DNA from: Xanthomonas sp. DAR 80977
Lineage (GTDB): Bacteria; Pseudomonadota; Gammaproteobacteria; Xanthomonadales; Xanthomonadaceae
DNA: 64,000 nt
Assembly (NCBI RefSeq): GCF_041240605.1
Contig: NZ_CP162487.1
Coordinates: 1,247,001-1,311,000 of the forward strand
Direction of reading: 5' to 3'
Below the pieces are notes generated by a model, which saw nothing but the letters and a program-made list of their open reading frames with translations, searched no databases and was not told the DNA's origin. A program made the position numbers and the translations under genes. Numbering within the stretch: the stretch's first letter is position 1; each line of letters begins with the position of its first letter. Below are positions 17,962 through 26,991 of this stretch, piece by piece.

Positions 17962-18645
17962 TCAAGGCTTCAACGCCGCAGGCGCATGAAAGCGGTACCC
18001 GCTGTTGCGCAGCGTCTTCACCGGCAGCGGCCGCCCGCTGATCTCCTCCACGCGCCGTCGCAGCCGGTACATCTGCGTGTCCAGCCGGCGCCGATCGTAG
18101 TCGAGGAAATTCACCCCCAGCGTCTCGGCGATCTCGCGGTGGCCCACGCTTTCGCCGGCATGGCGCATCAGGCAGCCGAGCACCAGCAGGTCCTGGTGCG
18201 AGAGCGGCACCGGCGGCGCATCGGGCACGTTCAGGCGTGCCGCGGCCATCTCCAGGATCCAGCGCGCCGCCGGTGGCTGCAGCGCCAGGCGCCGGCCGAG
18301 CGAGGCCAGGGTCGCGGCGAGTTCGTCCAGGTCGGTGCCCTTGCCCAGGTAGTGGTCCGCCCCGATGTCCAGGCCGGAGATGCGATCGCCGCCGGTGTTG
18401 TGCGCGCTGAACACCACGATGCCCAGGCAATGGCCGGCGCGGCGAAGTTCGCCGATCAACTCCAGGCCGCTGCCGTCGGGCAGGCCCACGTCGATCACCG
18501 CCAGGGCCTGGCGCAGCGGATCGAAGCGCTGCCGGAACTCCGCGACGCTGGCCACGCAGGTGGCGATGTAGCCGAGATCCTGCAGGAACTCGCCGAGTTC
18601 CTCGCGCAGCACCGGCTCGTCTTCCAGCAAGATCACCTCGCCCAT
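17962..18645 (-). CDS. Two-component response regulator, OmpR-like
   Basis: A 227-residue regulator. The receiver domain has the acidic pocket LLEDEP, the phospho-acceptor Asp52 (VIDVGLPDGSG), Ser80 (VVFSAHN) and Lys102 (YLGKGTD). The C-terminal winged-helix DNA-binding domain runs from about residue 135, with SHQDLLVLGCLMRHAGESVG and the wing VKTLRNSGYRFHAP. It is transcribed away from a histidine kinase starting 67 bases distant, which is its likely partner. Most OmpR-type pairs are co-transcribed; a divergent pair sharing a promoter region is less usual. The regulon is unknown. Confidence 0.92.
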   Translation of the reverse strand: MGEVILLEDEPVLREELGEFLQDLGYIATCVASVAEFRQRFDPLRQALAVIDVGLPDGSGLELIGELRRAGHCLGIVVFSAHNTGGDRISGLDIGADHYLGKGTDLDELAATLASLGRRLALQPPAARWILEMAAARLNVPDAPPVPLSHQDLLVLGCLMRHAGESVGHREIAETLGVNFLDYDRRRLDTQMYRLRRRVEEISGRPLPVKTLRNSGYRFHAPAALKP

Positions 18646-18712
18646 CGCGGCGGATCCTCGTGCATCGCGGTTTGCTGTAACTTAATCGGTTGGCAACCGT
18701 GCGGTATGGCAA

Positions 18713-20782
18713 ATGATGGCGGAATGTCGTCGCTGGCTTGTGGGCGCATGGCTGGTGTTGGGGATGAGCGCGTGTCTGGCCGCGGAACCGGCACGGTCGC
18801 CGGCTGCAGCGCTGCCGCTGGCCGCCGCGCACCACGATGCAAGCGGATATCTGCAGCGCCTGGACGATCCGCACGGCCGCCTGGATGTCCGCCAGGCCGC
18901 TTCGGCGCCCGGCTGGACCCGGTTGCCTGCCGGCCTCAATGCGGGATTCACCACCGGCACCGTGTGGCTGCGTCTGCCGCTGCGGGTCGAGAGTGTACCG
19001 CCTGGAGGCTGGATGTTGCGATTGAGCAACGCCGTGATCGACGATGCGCAGGCCTATGCGAGCGTCGACGGCGGCGCCTGGCGCGCGCTGGGGCACAGCG
19101 GCGAGAACGTGCGGCGGCGCGACTGGCCGGTGGACTACCGCAGCCCGGTGTTCCAGTTCGCGCCGTCGCGTCCCGGCAACTACGTGGTGCTGCTGCGCTT
19201 GCAGAGCAAGAACGCCCTGGTCACCCGCCTGGATGTCTGGCAGCGGCTGCCGTTCGACAACCAGTCGCGGCGCGAGGGACTGCAGTTCGGGCTGTATTTC
19301 GGTTTCTATCTGTTGCTGATCTGCCTGCATCTGCTGTTCTGGATCGCCACGCGCGCGCGCATGAGCGGGCTGTTCGTGGTGTACCTGGGCGGCTGCGTGC
19401 TCAACGAAGCGATGTCGATCGGCCTGGTGCAGCAGGTCTCGGGATTGCCGGTGGCGTGGAGCGACAGCCTGCTGGGGATCAGCATCGCCTGCAGCCTGCC
19501 GGTGGGGTTCCAGGTCGCGAGCCGGCAGTTGAACCTGCGCGCCTTCCGTCCGCGATTCGTGCGCTGGAGTTCGCGGCTGCTGTGGACGGTCGCGCTGTTC
19601 TGTGCGGCGTGCGTACTCGCTGGCCACTACGCCTGGGGCATGCAACCGGTACAGGCGCTGGCCCTGCTGGAGATCCTGGTGGTCGCGGCACTGGCGCTCG
19701 GCCTGCTGTGGCGGCGCTACCCGCCTGCGCTGTTCTTCGTGCTGGCCTTCTTCCCGTTCTACCTGGGGGTGACGCTCGGATTTCTGCGCAACCTGGGGAT
19801 CGTCCCGGTCAACGCGTGGACGCAGTACGCCACCACGCTCGGCACCATGCTGCACATGACGCTGATGAGTTTCTTCATCATCGGCCGCTACGAGCGGCAG
19901 CGGCGGATCCGCGAGCGGCGGCATGCCAATGCCGCGGCGGAACTGGCGCGCCGGCACGGCATGAAGCTGGAGCGCGAGGTGGCGCTGCGTACCGCCGAAC
20001 TGCGCAGCGAGATACGCCGGCGGCAGTCCCTGGAGGACGAACTGCGCGCCTCGCTGGAGACCGAGCGCAGGGTGATGCAGGAACAACGCGATTTCGTGGC
20101 GATGGTGTCGCACGAGTTCCGCACGCCGTTGGCCGTCATCATGACCTCGGCCCAGCAACTGGCGCGCAAGCTGGAGGCGCCGCCGGAACGCAACCGTGTG
20201 CGCTGCGGCAACATCCGCAACGCGGCGCAGCGGCTGCTGGCGCTGGTGGACGAGTACCTCGCCGACGACCGCATGGGCGAGGCCAGTCCGCAATTGCGGC
20301 TGCAGCATTGCGCGCTACGCACGCTATTGGACGAGTTGTGCCGGGACTTTCCGCCGCAGCGCGTGGTCTGCGACTACCAGACCGACGACGACAGCCTGCT
20401 CACCGACGCCGGCCTGTTGCGGGTCGCCTTGCGCAATCTGATCGCCAATGCCGACCGCCATTGCCCGCAGGGCGAATCGATCGGCATCCGGGTGCGCGGG
20501 CGCGGCGAAGGGCTGCGGGTGGAGATCGCCAACCCTGGCGAGCGCATTGGCGCTGCCGACCGCGAGCGCCTGTTCCAGAAGTACTACCGCGGGGAGAACG
20601 CGAGCAACACGCCCGGCGCCGGACTCGGCCTGTACCTGGTACGCAGGATCGCCGAACGGCTCGGCGGCTGGGTGGGGCTGGCTGGTGACGCATCCGGGAC
20701 GTCGGTCTGCTTCGTGCTGCTGCTGCCGCGCCGTGCGAGCGCGCGGATCGCGTTGCCGTCGGCGGCGGCGTTCGATCCCTGA
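18713..20782 (+). CDS. Sensor histidine kinase with 7TMR-DISM input
   Basis: A 689-residue membrane kinase. A signal peptide is followed by a periplasmic 7TMR-DISMED2-like beta domain (about 45-175, for example TGTVWLRLPLRVESVPPGGW), then about seven membrane helices (190-395), a coiled coil (400-455), a HisKA domain with phospho-acceptor His467 (MVSHEFRTPLAV), and an ATP-binding domain with N box NLIANADRH and G2 box GAGLGLYLVRR. DISM domains are thought to bind carbohydrates or other small ligands. It is divergent from the response regulator at 17962-18645 and probably phosphorylates it. The start may be 18713 or the next ATG at 18716. Confidence 0.92.
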   Translation: MMAECRRWLVGAWLVLGMSACLAAEPARSPAAALPLAAAHHDASGYLQRLDDPHGRLDVRQAASAPGWTRLPAGLNAGFTTGTVWLRLPLRVESVPPGGWMLRLSNAVIDDAQAYASVDGGAWRALGHSGENVRRRDWPVDYRSPVFQFAPSRPGNYVVLLRLQSKNALVTRLDVWQRLPFDNQSRREGLQFGLYFGFYLLLICLHLLFWIATRARMSGLFVVYLGGCVLNEAMSIGLVQQVSGLPVAWSDSLLGISIACSLPVGFQVASRQLNLRAFRPRFVRWSSRLLWTVALFCAACVLAGHYAWGMQPVQALALLEILVVAALALGLLWRRYPPALFFVLAFFPFYLGVTLGFLRNLGIVPVNAWTQYATTLGTMLHMTLMSFFIIGRYERQRRIRERRHANAAAELARRHGMKLEREVALRTAELRSEIRRRQSLEDELRASLETERRVMQEQRDFVAMVSHEFRTPLAVIMTSAQQLARKLEAPPERNRVRCGNIRNAAQRLLALVDEYLADDRMGEASPQLRLQHCALRTLLDELCRDFPPQRVVCDYQTDDDSLLTDAGLLRVALRNLIANADRHCPQGESIGIRVRGRGEGLRVEIANPGERIGAADRERLFQKYYRGENASNTPGAGLGLYLVRRIAERLGGWVGLAGDASGTSVCFVLLLPRRASARIALPSAAAFDP

Positions 20783-20924
20783 TGCCGGGTCGCCGCGCGC
20801 CGGCTGCCATGGGCGGCCGCGCGCATCCAGCGCGCGGACTCTGTTGCGGAAGACGGCGCACGTGCACGGTACGCTGCATGCGCTCGGCGCACAGCGGCCA
20901 TCCGAGACGCCGCAATGGTGGCGC

Positions 20925-20963
20925 CCGGGCCCTGGACGCCGCAAGCAGGCGTCCAGGGCCCGG
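20925..20963. terminator. Perfect 16-bp hairpin downstream of the adhesin gene
   Basis: CCGGGCCCTGGACGCC (20925-20940) and GGCGTCCAGGGCCCGG (20948-20963) are perfectly complementary around a 7-base loop, 6 bases past the adhesin stop. Neither side has a T tract. It probably protects or ends the long adhesin mRNA, and lies between convergent transcripts. Confidence 0.6.
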
Positions 20964-20969
20964 CATCGG

Positions 20970-23900
20970 CTATTGCTGGATGATGCAGGCTTCCGCGGGC
21001 AGGTTGGATGCGCCCTGGCTGCAGGCGAATGCCGGCGGGCGAACGCCACCGTCGACGATCATGATCGACGCGTTGCCGGACACGGCGCCGCCGCCCTGGG
21101 CCTGAGCGCTCGCCGCCAGCTCCCTGGCGACCTCGTCGCTGGCCTGCGGAGCGCTCGGCAGTGCCGAACCGGCATCGCCGCTCCATGCGCTTGCCGCCAC
21201 CGAGCTGTTGATCGCCTGCACCGTCGCATTGCCCAGCTCGATGCCGGGGTTGGTCCCGCCGCCACTCGCGGCCTGGACGGTCAGCACGCCATCGACATAG
21301 TTGATGACGTAGTTGGACAACCCGCTGCCGGTGGCGCCGGACGCGGTGATGGCATAGCGGCCGACCGCGGCGCCAGCGGCCGCACCGGTGCTGCTCAGCG
21401 AAACGGTGGACACCGCATCGCCATTGACCAGACCGGAGACGCTGTAGCCGCTCAGGTCGAGCGCGCTGCCATAGGTCTTGCTGCTATCGGTGGCGACGAT
21501 GCGCAGCGTCGCCGGATCGACGCTGAGGCTGCCGTCGACATAGCTGATGACGTAGTTGGACAGGCCCGTGCCAGTGGCGCCGGAGGCGTTGATGGCATAG
21601 CGGCCGACGCCTGCGGTGGCGCCCGCACCGGTGCTGCTCAGCGAAACGGTGGACACCGCATCGCCATTGACCAGGCCGGAGACGCTGTAGCCGCTCAGGT
21701 CGAGCGCGCTGCCGTAGGTCTTGCTGCTATCGGTGGCGACGATGCGCAGCGTCGCCGGATCGACGCTGAGGCTGCCGTCGACATAGCTGATGACGTAGTT
21801 GGACAGGCCCGCGCCAGTGGCGCCGGAGGCGTTGATGGCATAGCTGCCGACGCCTGCGCTTGCAGCTGCACCGCCGCTGCTCAGGGTGACGCCGGAGACC
21901 GTATCGCCATTGACCAGGCCGGAGACGCTGTAGCCGCTCAGGTCTAGCGCGCTGCCGTAGGTCTTGCTGCTGTCGGTGGCGACGATGCGCAGCGTCGCCG
22001 GATCGACGCTGAGGCTGCCGTCGACATAGCTGATGACGTAGTTGGACAGGCCCGTGCCAGTAGCGCCGGAGGCGTTGATGGCGTAGCTGCCGACGCCTGC
22101 GGTGGCGGCTGCACCGGCGCTGCTCAGGGTGACGCCGGAGACCGCGTCGCCGCTGACCAGGCCGGAGACGCTGTAGCCGCTCAGGCTGGCGGTGTCGCCG
22201 TAGGTCTTGCGGCCGCCGGATGCCGTCACCGTCAGCGACGCCTGGGCGATGGTGACGCTGCCGTTCGCCGAATAGCCGATGTCGTAGCCCTGCTGGCTGG
22301 AATACAGTCCGCCGATGGCGAGGCCGCCGTTGCCGGTGGAGTAGGTCCCCGCATTCTTGCCGGTGGTCGCGTAGCTCAGCGACGAACCGAACAGCAGGCT
22401 GCTGTCGACGTTGCCCGACGTCGTGTAGCCGGACGCCGAGCCGCTGGCGACGGTGCCGTCGTAGGTCTTGTTCGCGCCGGAGACGTTGGTGTTGACCGTG
22501 AGCGACTTCAGGAACGTGCGCAGCAACGGGGTCGTGTCGCCGTCGTAGATGCGCCAGGCCAGGCCGGTTCCGCCGCTGTCGTCGATGTTCCAGCCGGCAT
22601 CGGTGAAGGTGGACAAGGTGGTCAGCTGGGTCCAGGTCTTGCCGCCGCTGTAGCCGTCGATGCTGCCGCCCGCATTGCCGGCCACGTTCAAGCCGGTGTT
22701 GATCGCATTGCCGCTGGCGTCGGTGGTGGCGAAGAAGCTCGCGCCGATGGTGCCGTTGGAATTGGATCCGACCAGTCCGCCGACCGCATTGGTGCCGGAT
22801 ACGCTGCCCGTGGCGTAGGAGTCGCTGATGCTGTTCCTGTAGTTGACGCCGACCAGGCCGCCGACATACGCATTGCCGGCGACATTGCCGCTGGCATAGG
22901 TGTTGGCGATGGTGCCGTCGTAGTTGTAGCCGGCCAGTCCGGCGACATACATGTCGCCGCTCGCGGTGCCGGTGGCGTAGGCGTTGGCGATGCTGCCCTC
23001 GTCGTTGTAGCCGACCAGCCCGCCGATGTAGTCGTCGCCGGAGACGTTGCCCGTGGCGTAGACCCTGCCGACGGTCGCCGAATCGTTGTAGCCGACCAGT
23101 CCGCCGACATAGCTTCCGCCCGACACGTTGCCGGCGGCGTATGCCGATTCGACGCTGCCGCCGGACAGGCTGCCGACCAGTCCGCCGGTGTCGTAGGTAC
23201 TGCCGGTCACGGCACCGGTCGCATACACGTTGCTGATCGTGGTGCTGGAACTGCGGCCGACCAGTCCGCCGACGCTCTTGGTTCCGGAAACATGGCCGCG
23301 GGCATAGGCGTTCTGGATGCTGCTGGACGCCGCGAGGCCGACCAGGCCGCCTGCGCTGGCCGTGGTCGCGGTGACGTCGCCGGTGGCATGGACGTTGCGG
23401 ATGGTGCTCTGGGTCGCGCTGCCGATCAGGCCGCCGACGTTGTTGCCGGTGGCCGAACTGGTGCTGGTCACGCTGCCGCTGGCGCGAGCGTCGTCGTAGG
23501 TGCCCTGATAGTCGTTGCCGACCAGCCCGCCCACGCTGCTGCCGCCGGAGACCGTGCTGCTCGAGGACGAGGCGGAAATCGATCCGGCGTTGTTGCTGCC
23601 GATCAGTCCGCCGACGTAGTTGCCGCTGTACGCGCCACCGCTGGCGACGACGCTGCCGTCGGTCCGCGCGCCGGAAACCGTCCCGCCGATGTTGTAGCCG
23701 ACCAGGCCGCCGATGAAGTTGCCGGTGCCGGCAACGCTGCCGGAGGCGGAGACGCCGCTGATGCTGCCGGCGTTCTGGCCGACCAGGCCGCCGACATACG
23801 CCGTTCCGGACACGCTGCTGCCGGTCAGCGTAAGGTCGCGGATCGTGCTGCCGCTGCCGGTCACGCCGAACAGGCCGACGTCGTTCTCGGCGCTGCGGGC

Positions 23901-26900
23901 GATGCGCAGGCCGCTCAGCGTGTGGTTGCGTCCGTCGAGGCTGCCGCTGAAGCCGTGGGTGGCGTCGCCGATCGGATCGAAGCCGGCGCTGCTCCACATG
24001 CCGCTGGCGTTGCTGCCGGAGGTCTGGCTGGCATCGATGTCGGCGGACACGCTGTAGCTGGCCGACAGGTTGTAGGCCATCAACTGCAACTGGTGGGCGT
24101 TGGCGATGCGGGTGCTGTACTCGCTGGCCAGGAACGGGCGCGTCTGCCCCTCGATCATGATCCAGGCTGCGGCGCCGTTGCCGTCGGTGGCCGCGTAGAC
24201 GTCGCTGGTGCCGCCGACCAGCGACCAAGTGCCCAGCGCGCCGTAGCTGGAATGGGCGTAGCGGCTGCCGCTGCCGATGCTGGCAACGTTGGACGAGGTC
24301 GAATTCTCGAAGCTGTAGCCGATCGCATTGGCCTGTCCGGAACTGCTCGCGTCCCAATAGGCATTGCTGAGGCTCGAGTTGTAGCGGTGGTAGCCGACCA
24401 GGCCGCCGACCGACGCCGCCGACGTATTGGTGGCGGTCACCGTGCCGGTCGCGTAGACGTGGTCGAGGGCCGCCTCGTAGGTATAGCCCACCAGGCCGCC
24501 GACCTCCGACGTGGCGCTGACGTTTCCGGTCGCATAGGCCCCGCTGATCGAGCTGCCGACGATCTGCCCGACCAGGCCGCCAGCGTTGTTGCCGGAGGCG
24601 GACACGTTGCCGGAGGCGTAGACGTTGGTAAGAGCGCCGGAGCTATAGCCGACCAGGCCGCCGACATAGGCCTGGCCGGTCACATTGCCGGTGGCATAGG
24701 ACGCGCTGACCGTGCCGGTGTTGGACCCGACCAAACCGCCTGCGTAGCGGTAGGTGCCGCTGACGTTGCCGGTCGCGTACGAATCGCTGATGGTGCCGCC
24801 GTTGTAGGCGACCAGCCCGCCGAAATAGGTCCCGCTCGCGCTGACCGCGCTGCTGGAATGGCTGGCGGTGATGGTGCCGTCGGCGTTGTAGCCGACCAGT
24901 CCGCCGACGTAGTTGGCGCCGCTGACGCTGCCCGTGGCGTAGACGTTGCTGAGCGTGGCCCGGCTGGTGCCGGCGAGGGCGCCCACGTAGTTGCTGCCGG
25001 AGACCGTGGCGTCGACCAGGCCGAGGTCGCGGATGGTCGCGGTGCCGACATAGCCGAACAGGCCGACGTAGTTGTTCCCCGAGTTGATGCTCAGGTTGCT
25101 GATCGTGTGACCCAGGCCGGCGAAGGTGCCGCTGAACTCGCCGGAGGCCGTGCGGGCCATGATCGGCGATCCATACGTGGTTCCGCCGGCATCCAGGTTT
25201 CCAGCCAAGGCATAGTTGCCGGTATTGCCCACCACGTTCTGCAGGTCGTCCAGGGAGTGCAGCAGGGTGTAGGCATCGCCATTGATGCTCAGCTGGGCAT
25301 TGCTGCCGCCGAGGCTGACGGGAGCGTTGACGGTGTAGTCGGTGCCGCTGGCGACCGCGCCGTTGGCGGTGTAGCCGCCGTAGTTCAGCACCAGGCCGGC
25401 GTTGCTGCCGGTCGCGGTGATCGCGGCATTGAGGTTGATGTCGTGGTAGGCATCCAGGGTCAGCGTGGTGTTGCCGCCCCAGCTGATCGCCGCGTTCACG
25501 TTGATGTCGCCGCTGCCGCCGCTGGTCACGCTGCCGGGGCCGCTGGCGGTGGTGCTGGTGGTGATCAGGGTGACGTTGGTGCCGCCGTCCAGCGCGCTAC
25601 CGATCGTGCTGGCGGCGGCGCTGTCCACGCTGAGGTCTTCCGGGTCGACCAGCCAGGTCCCGGCCGCGCCGGTGCCGGCGGCCTTGGCGGCGACCGCGAT
25701 TCCCGAGAAGTCCACCGTGTGCCCGCTGGTTTCGAGCAGGCCGCCGTCGCCGTTGCCGGCGCCGTTGGCGGCCAGCGACCCATGCACCGCGGTGTGGCCA
25801 TTGGACCAGACCACGATCGAGCCGCCGTTGCCGGCGCCGGTGGCGCTGGCGTCGAGGACCGCGTCGCTGGCGACCGTGGCCGAGCTGGCCTGCAGCAGAT
25901 GCTCGCCGCCCTGGTAGCCGCCGCCGATGCGGATGCTGCCGCCGGCGGTGGTGCCGGTGGCATCGATGCGGCCGCCGACGTCCACCGCGGCGTCGGAAAG
26001 CAGCTGCACGCTGCCGCCGCGGCTGCCGGAGACGTCGATGCTGCCGCTGCTGGCGATCGCGCCGCCGTTGGCGACGAACCTGACGCTGCCGCCGGAGGTG
26101 TCGATGGCGGAGGCCTCGATGGTGCCGGTGTTGTTGATCAGCAGGTCGGAAAGGCCGTTGCTGGCGGCCTGCAACAGGATCTGGCCGCCGCCGGCGCGCA
26201 GGCTGCCGCTGTTCTCCACCGCCGCCTCCGTGCCGTCGACGGATTGGCTGGCGGCGGCGACCAGCTGCAGGCCGATCGCGCCGGCGCTGTCCATGGTCAC
26301 CTTGACCTGGTCGGCGGAGAGCAGGCGGATGGCGCCGTTCTCGGCGGCGATCGCGCCGCTGTTGGCGACGTGGTTGCCGACCAGGTTGACCGAGCCGCCG
26401 CCGCTGGCGGCGATGCTGCCGCGGTTGACCACGCTGGCGGCGGCGTGGTCGCCGCGGGCGAGCACATAGGCGTTGTCGTCGTCCTCGGCCAGGCCGAGCG
26501 AACTGGCGACCAGGCCGCCGACGTTGACCTTGGCGTTGCTGCCGAACAGGATGCCGGCCGAGTTGATCAGGAACACGTTGCCGTTGGCGCGCAGGCTGCC
26601 GTCGATGCTGCTGGCGCCATGCGCCGCGTCGATCAGGTTCAGCGCGACCGCCGAACTGGAGGGCTGCACGAACACCACGCTGGCGTCCTTGCCGACATTG
26701 AAGCTGTTCCAGTTGAGCACGGCCTTGGCCGCGTTCTGGTCGATGGTCAGCGTGGCGCCGTTCTGCGACACGTTGGCGCCGGTGGCGGCGGACAGCGATG
26801 GCAGTCCGCCCGCATGCGCGGGCGCGGCCAGGGCCCAGGCCAGGGCCAGCGGCAGCAGCGGCGCCGACAGGCGCGCGGCGCCGCGCGGGCCGCCGCCGGC

Positions 26901-26978
26901 ATGGCCGGTGGCGACTTCGGAGGCGACCTGGAGCACGCCGAGATTGCGGTTGAAGACGAGGCGGTAGATGCGGTTCAT
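20970..26978 (-). CDS. Two-partner-secretion exoprotein (filamentous-haemagglutinin-type adhesin)
   Basis: A 2002-residue secreted beta-helical protein (TpsA). It starts with an ESPR extended signal (MNRIYRLVFNRNLGVLQVAS) and signal peptide to about AHAG. The TPS secretion domain follows (NGATLTIDQNAAKAVLNWNS, and later VFLINSAGILFGSNAKVNVG). The middle contains two blocks of GLUG repeats (YVGGLVGYN-like, about every 25-30 residues), and the C-terminal part one YDG and four MBG-type 81-residue repeats. The product should be exported by the adjacent TpsB and act in adhesion or biofilm. Only five cysteine-poor C-terminal residues stand out (ACSQ, EACIIQQ). The TpsB gene lies 13 bases upstream, so they form an operon. 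Confidence 0.93.
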   Translation of the reverse strand: MNRIYRLVFNRNLGVLQVASEVATGHAGGGPRGAARLSAPLLPLALAWALAAPAHAGGLPSLSAATGANVSQNGATLTIDQNAAKAVLNWNSFNVGKDASVVFVQPSSSAVALNLIDAAHGASSIDGSLRANGNVFLINSAGILFGSNAKVNVGGLVASSLGLAEDDDNAYVLARGDHAAASVVNRGSIAASGGGSVNLVGNHVANSGAIAAENGAIRLLSADQVKVTMDSAGAIGLQLVAAASQSVDGTEAAVENSGSLRAGGGQILLQAASNGLSDLLINNTGTIEASAIDTSGGSVRFVANGGAIASSGSIDVSGSRGGSVQLLSDAAVDVGGRIDATGTTAGGSIRIGGGYQGGEHLLQASSATVASDAVLDASATGAGNGGSIVVWSNGHTAVHGSLAANGAGNGDGGLLETSGHTVDFSGIAVAAKAAGTGAAGTWLVDPEDLSVDSAAASTIGSALDGGTNVTLITTSTTASGPGSVTSGGSGDINVNAAISWGGNTTLTLDAYHDINLNAAITATGSNAGLVLNYGGYTANGAVASGTDYTVNAPVSLGGSNAQLSINGDAYTLLHSLDDLQNVVGNTGNYALAGNLDAGGTTYGSPIMARTASGEFSGTFAGLGHTISNLSINSGNNYVGLFGYVGTATIRDLGLVDATVSGSNYVGALAGTSRATLSNVYATGSVSGANYVGGLVGYNADGTITASHSSSAVSASGTYFGGLVAYNGGTISDSYATGNVSGTYRYAGGLVGSNTGTVSASYATGNVTGQAYVGGLVGYSSGALTNVYASGNVSASGNNAGGLVGQIVGSSISGAYATGNVSATSEVGGLVGYTYEAALDHVYATGTVTATNTSAASVGGLVGYHRYNSSLSNAYWDASSSGQANAIGYSFENSTSSNVASIGSGSRYAHSSYGALGTWSLVGGTSDVYAATDGNGAAAWIMIEGQTRPFLASEYSTRIANAHQLQLMAYNLSASYSVSADIDASQTSGSNASGMWSSAGFDPIGDATHGFSGSLDGRNHTLSGLRIARSAENDVGLFGVTGSGSTIRDLTLTGSSVSGTAYVGGLVGQNAGSISGVSASGSVAGTGNFIGGLVGYNIGGTVSGARTDGSVVASGGAYSGNYVGGLIGSNNAGSISASSSSSTVSGGSSVGGLVGNDYQGTYDDARASGSVTSTSSATGNNVGGLIGSATQSTIRNVHATGDVTATTASAGGLVGLAASSSIQNAYARGHVSGTKSVGGLVGRSSSTTISNVYATGAVTGSTYDTGGLVGSLSGGSVESAYAAGNVSGGSYVGGLVGYNDSATVGRVYATGNVSGDDYIGGLVGYNDEGSIANAYATGTASGDMYVAGLAGYNYDGTIANTYASGNVAGNAYVGGLVGVNYRNSISDSYATGSVSGTNAVGGLVGSNSNGTIGASFFATTDASGNAINTGLNVAGNAGGSIDGYSGGKTWTQLTTLSTFTDAGWNIDDSGGTGLAWRIYDGDTTPLLRTFLKSLTVNTNVSGANKTYDGTVASGSASGYTTSGNVDSSLLFGSSLSYATTGKNAGTYSTGNGGLAIGGLYSSQQGYDIGYSANGSVTIAQASLTVTASGGRKTYGDTASLSGYSVSGLVSGDAVSGVTLSSAGAAATAGVGSYAINASGATGTGLSNYVISYVDGSLSVDPATLRIVATDSSKTYGSALDLSGYSVSGLVNGDTVSGVTLSSGGAAASAGVGSYAINASGATGAGLSNYVISYVDGSLSVDPATLRIVATDSSKTYGSALDLSGYSVSGLVNGDAVSTVSLSSTGAGATAGVGRYAINASGATGTGLSNYVISYVDGSLSVDPATLRIVATDSSKTYGSALDLSGYSVSGLVNGDAVSTVSLSSTGAAAGAAVGRYAITASGATGSGLSNYVINYVDGVLTVQAASGGGTNPGIELGNATVQAINSSVAASAWSGDAGSALPSAPQASDEVARELAASAQAQGGGAVSGNASIMIVDGGVRPPAFACSQGASNLPAEACIIQQ
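21271..22240 (-). repeat. 243-bp tandem repeats encoding MBG domains
   Basis: Four in-frame copies with an exact 243-base period (the same stretch recurs at 21511, 21754 and 21997). Each encodes 81 residues with the core SSKTYGSALDLSGYSVSGLV and ending SNYVISYVDGSLSVDPA. The inner copies are nearly identical at DNA level, the outer two are diverged, which points to recent duplication. Confidence 0.9.
22690..23890 (-). repeat. GLUG repeat block 2 in the adhesin
   Basis: About fifteen imperfect units encoding a GG.VGYN-like GLUG core (for example NVSGDDYIGGLVGYNDEGSI) spaced by 24 to 30 codons. GLUG repeats are known from IgA-peptidase-like and adhesin proteins and probably form beta-helix coils. 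Confidence 0.8.
24340..25075 (-). repeat. GLUG repeat block 1 in the adhesin
   Basis: About nine GLUG-type units (for example NYVGGLVGYNADGTITASHS) between the TPS domain and an inter-block linker. The block starts after NYVGLFGYVGTATIRDLGLV, which recurs in modified form at the start of block 2, so the two blocks look like copies of one array. Confidence 0.78.
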
Positions 26979-26991
26979 GGTGGTCCCCAGG

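Noticed and set aside
21727..24357. 876-codon minus-strand frame overlapping the adhesin
   Set aside because: Arg/Gln/His-rich out-of-frame reading of the GLUG and MBG repeats.
22690..25075. CRISPR-like regular repeats
   Set aside because: The repeats are imperfect, in frame, and encode GLUG protein motifs; no identical direct repeats with unique spacers.
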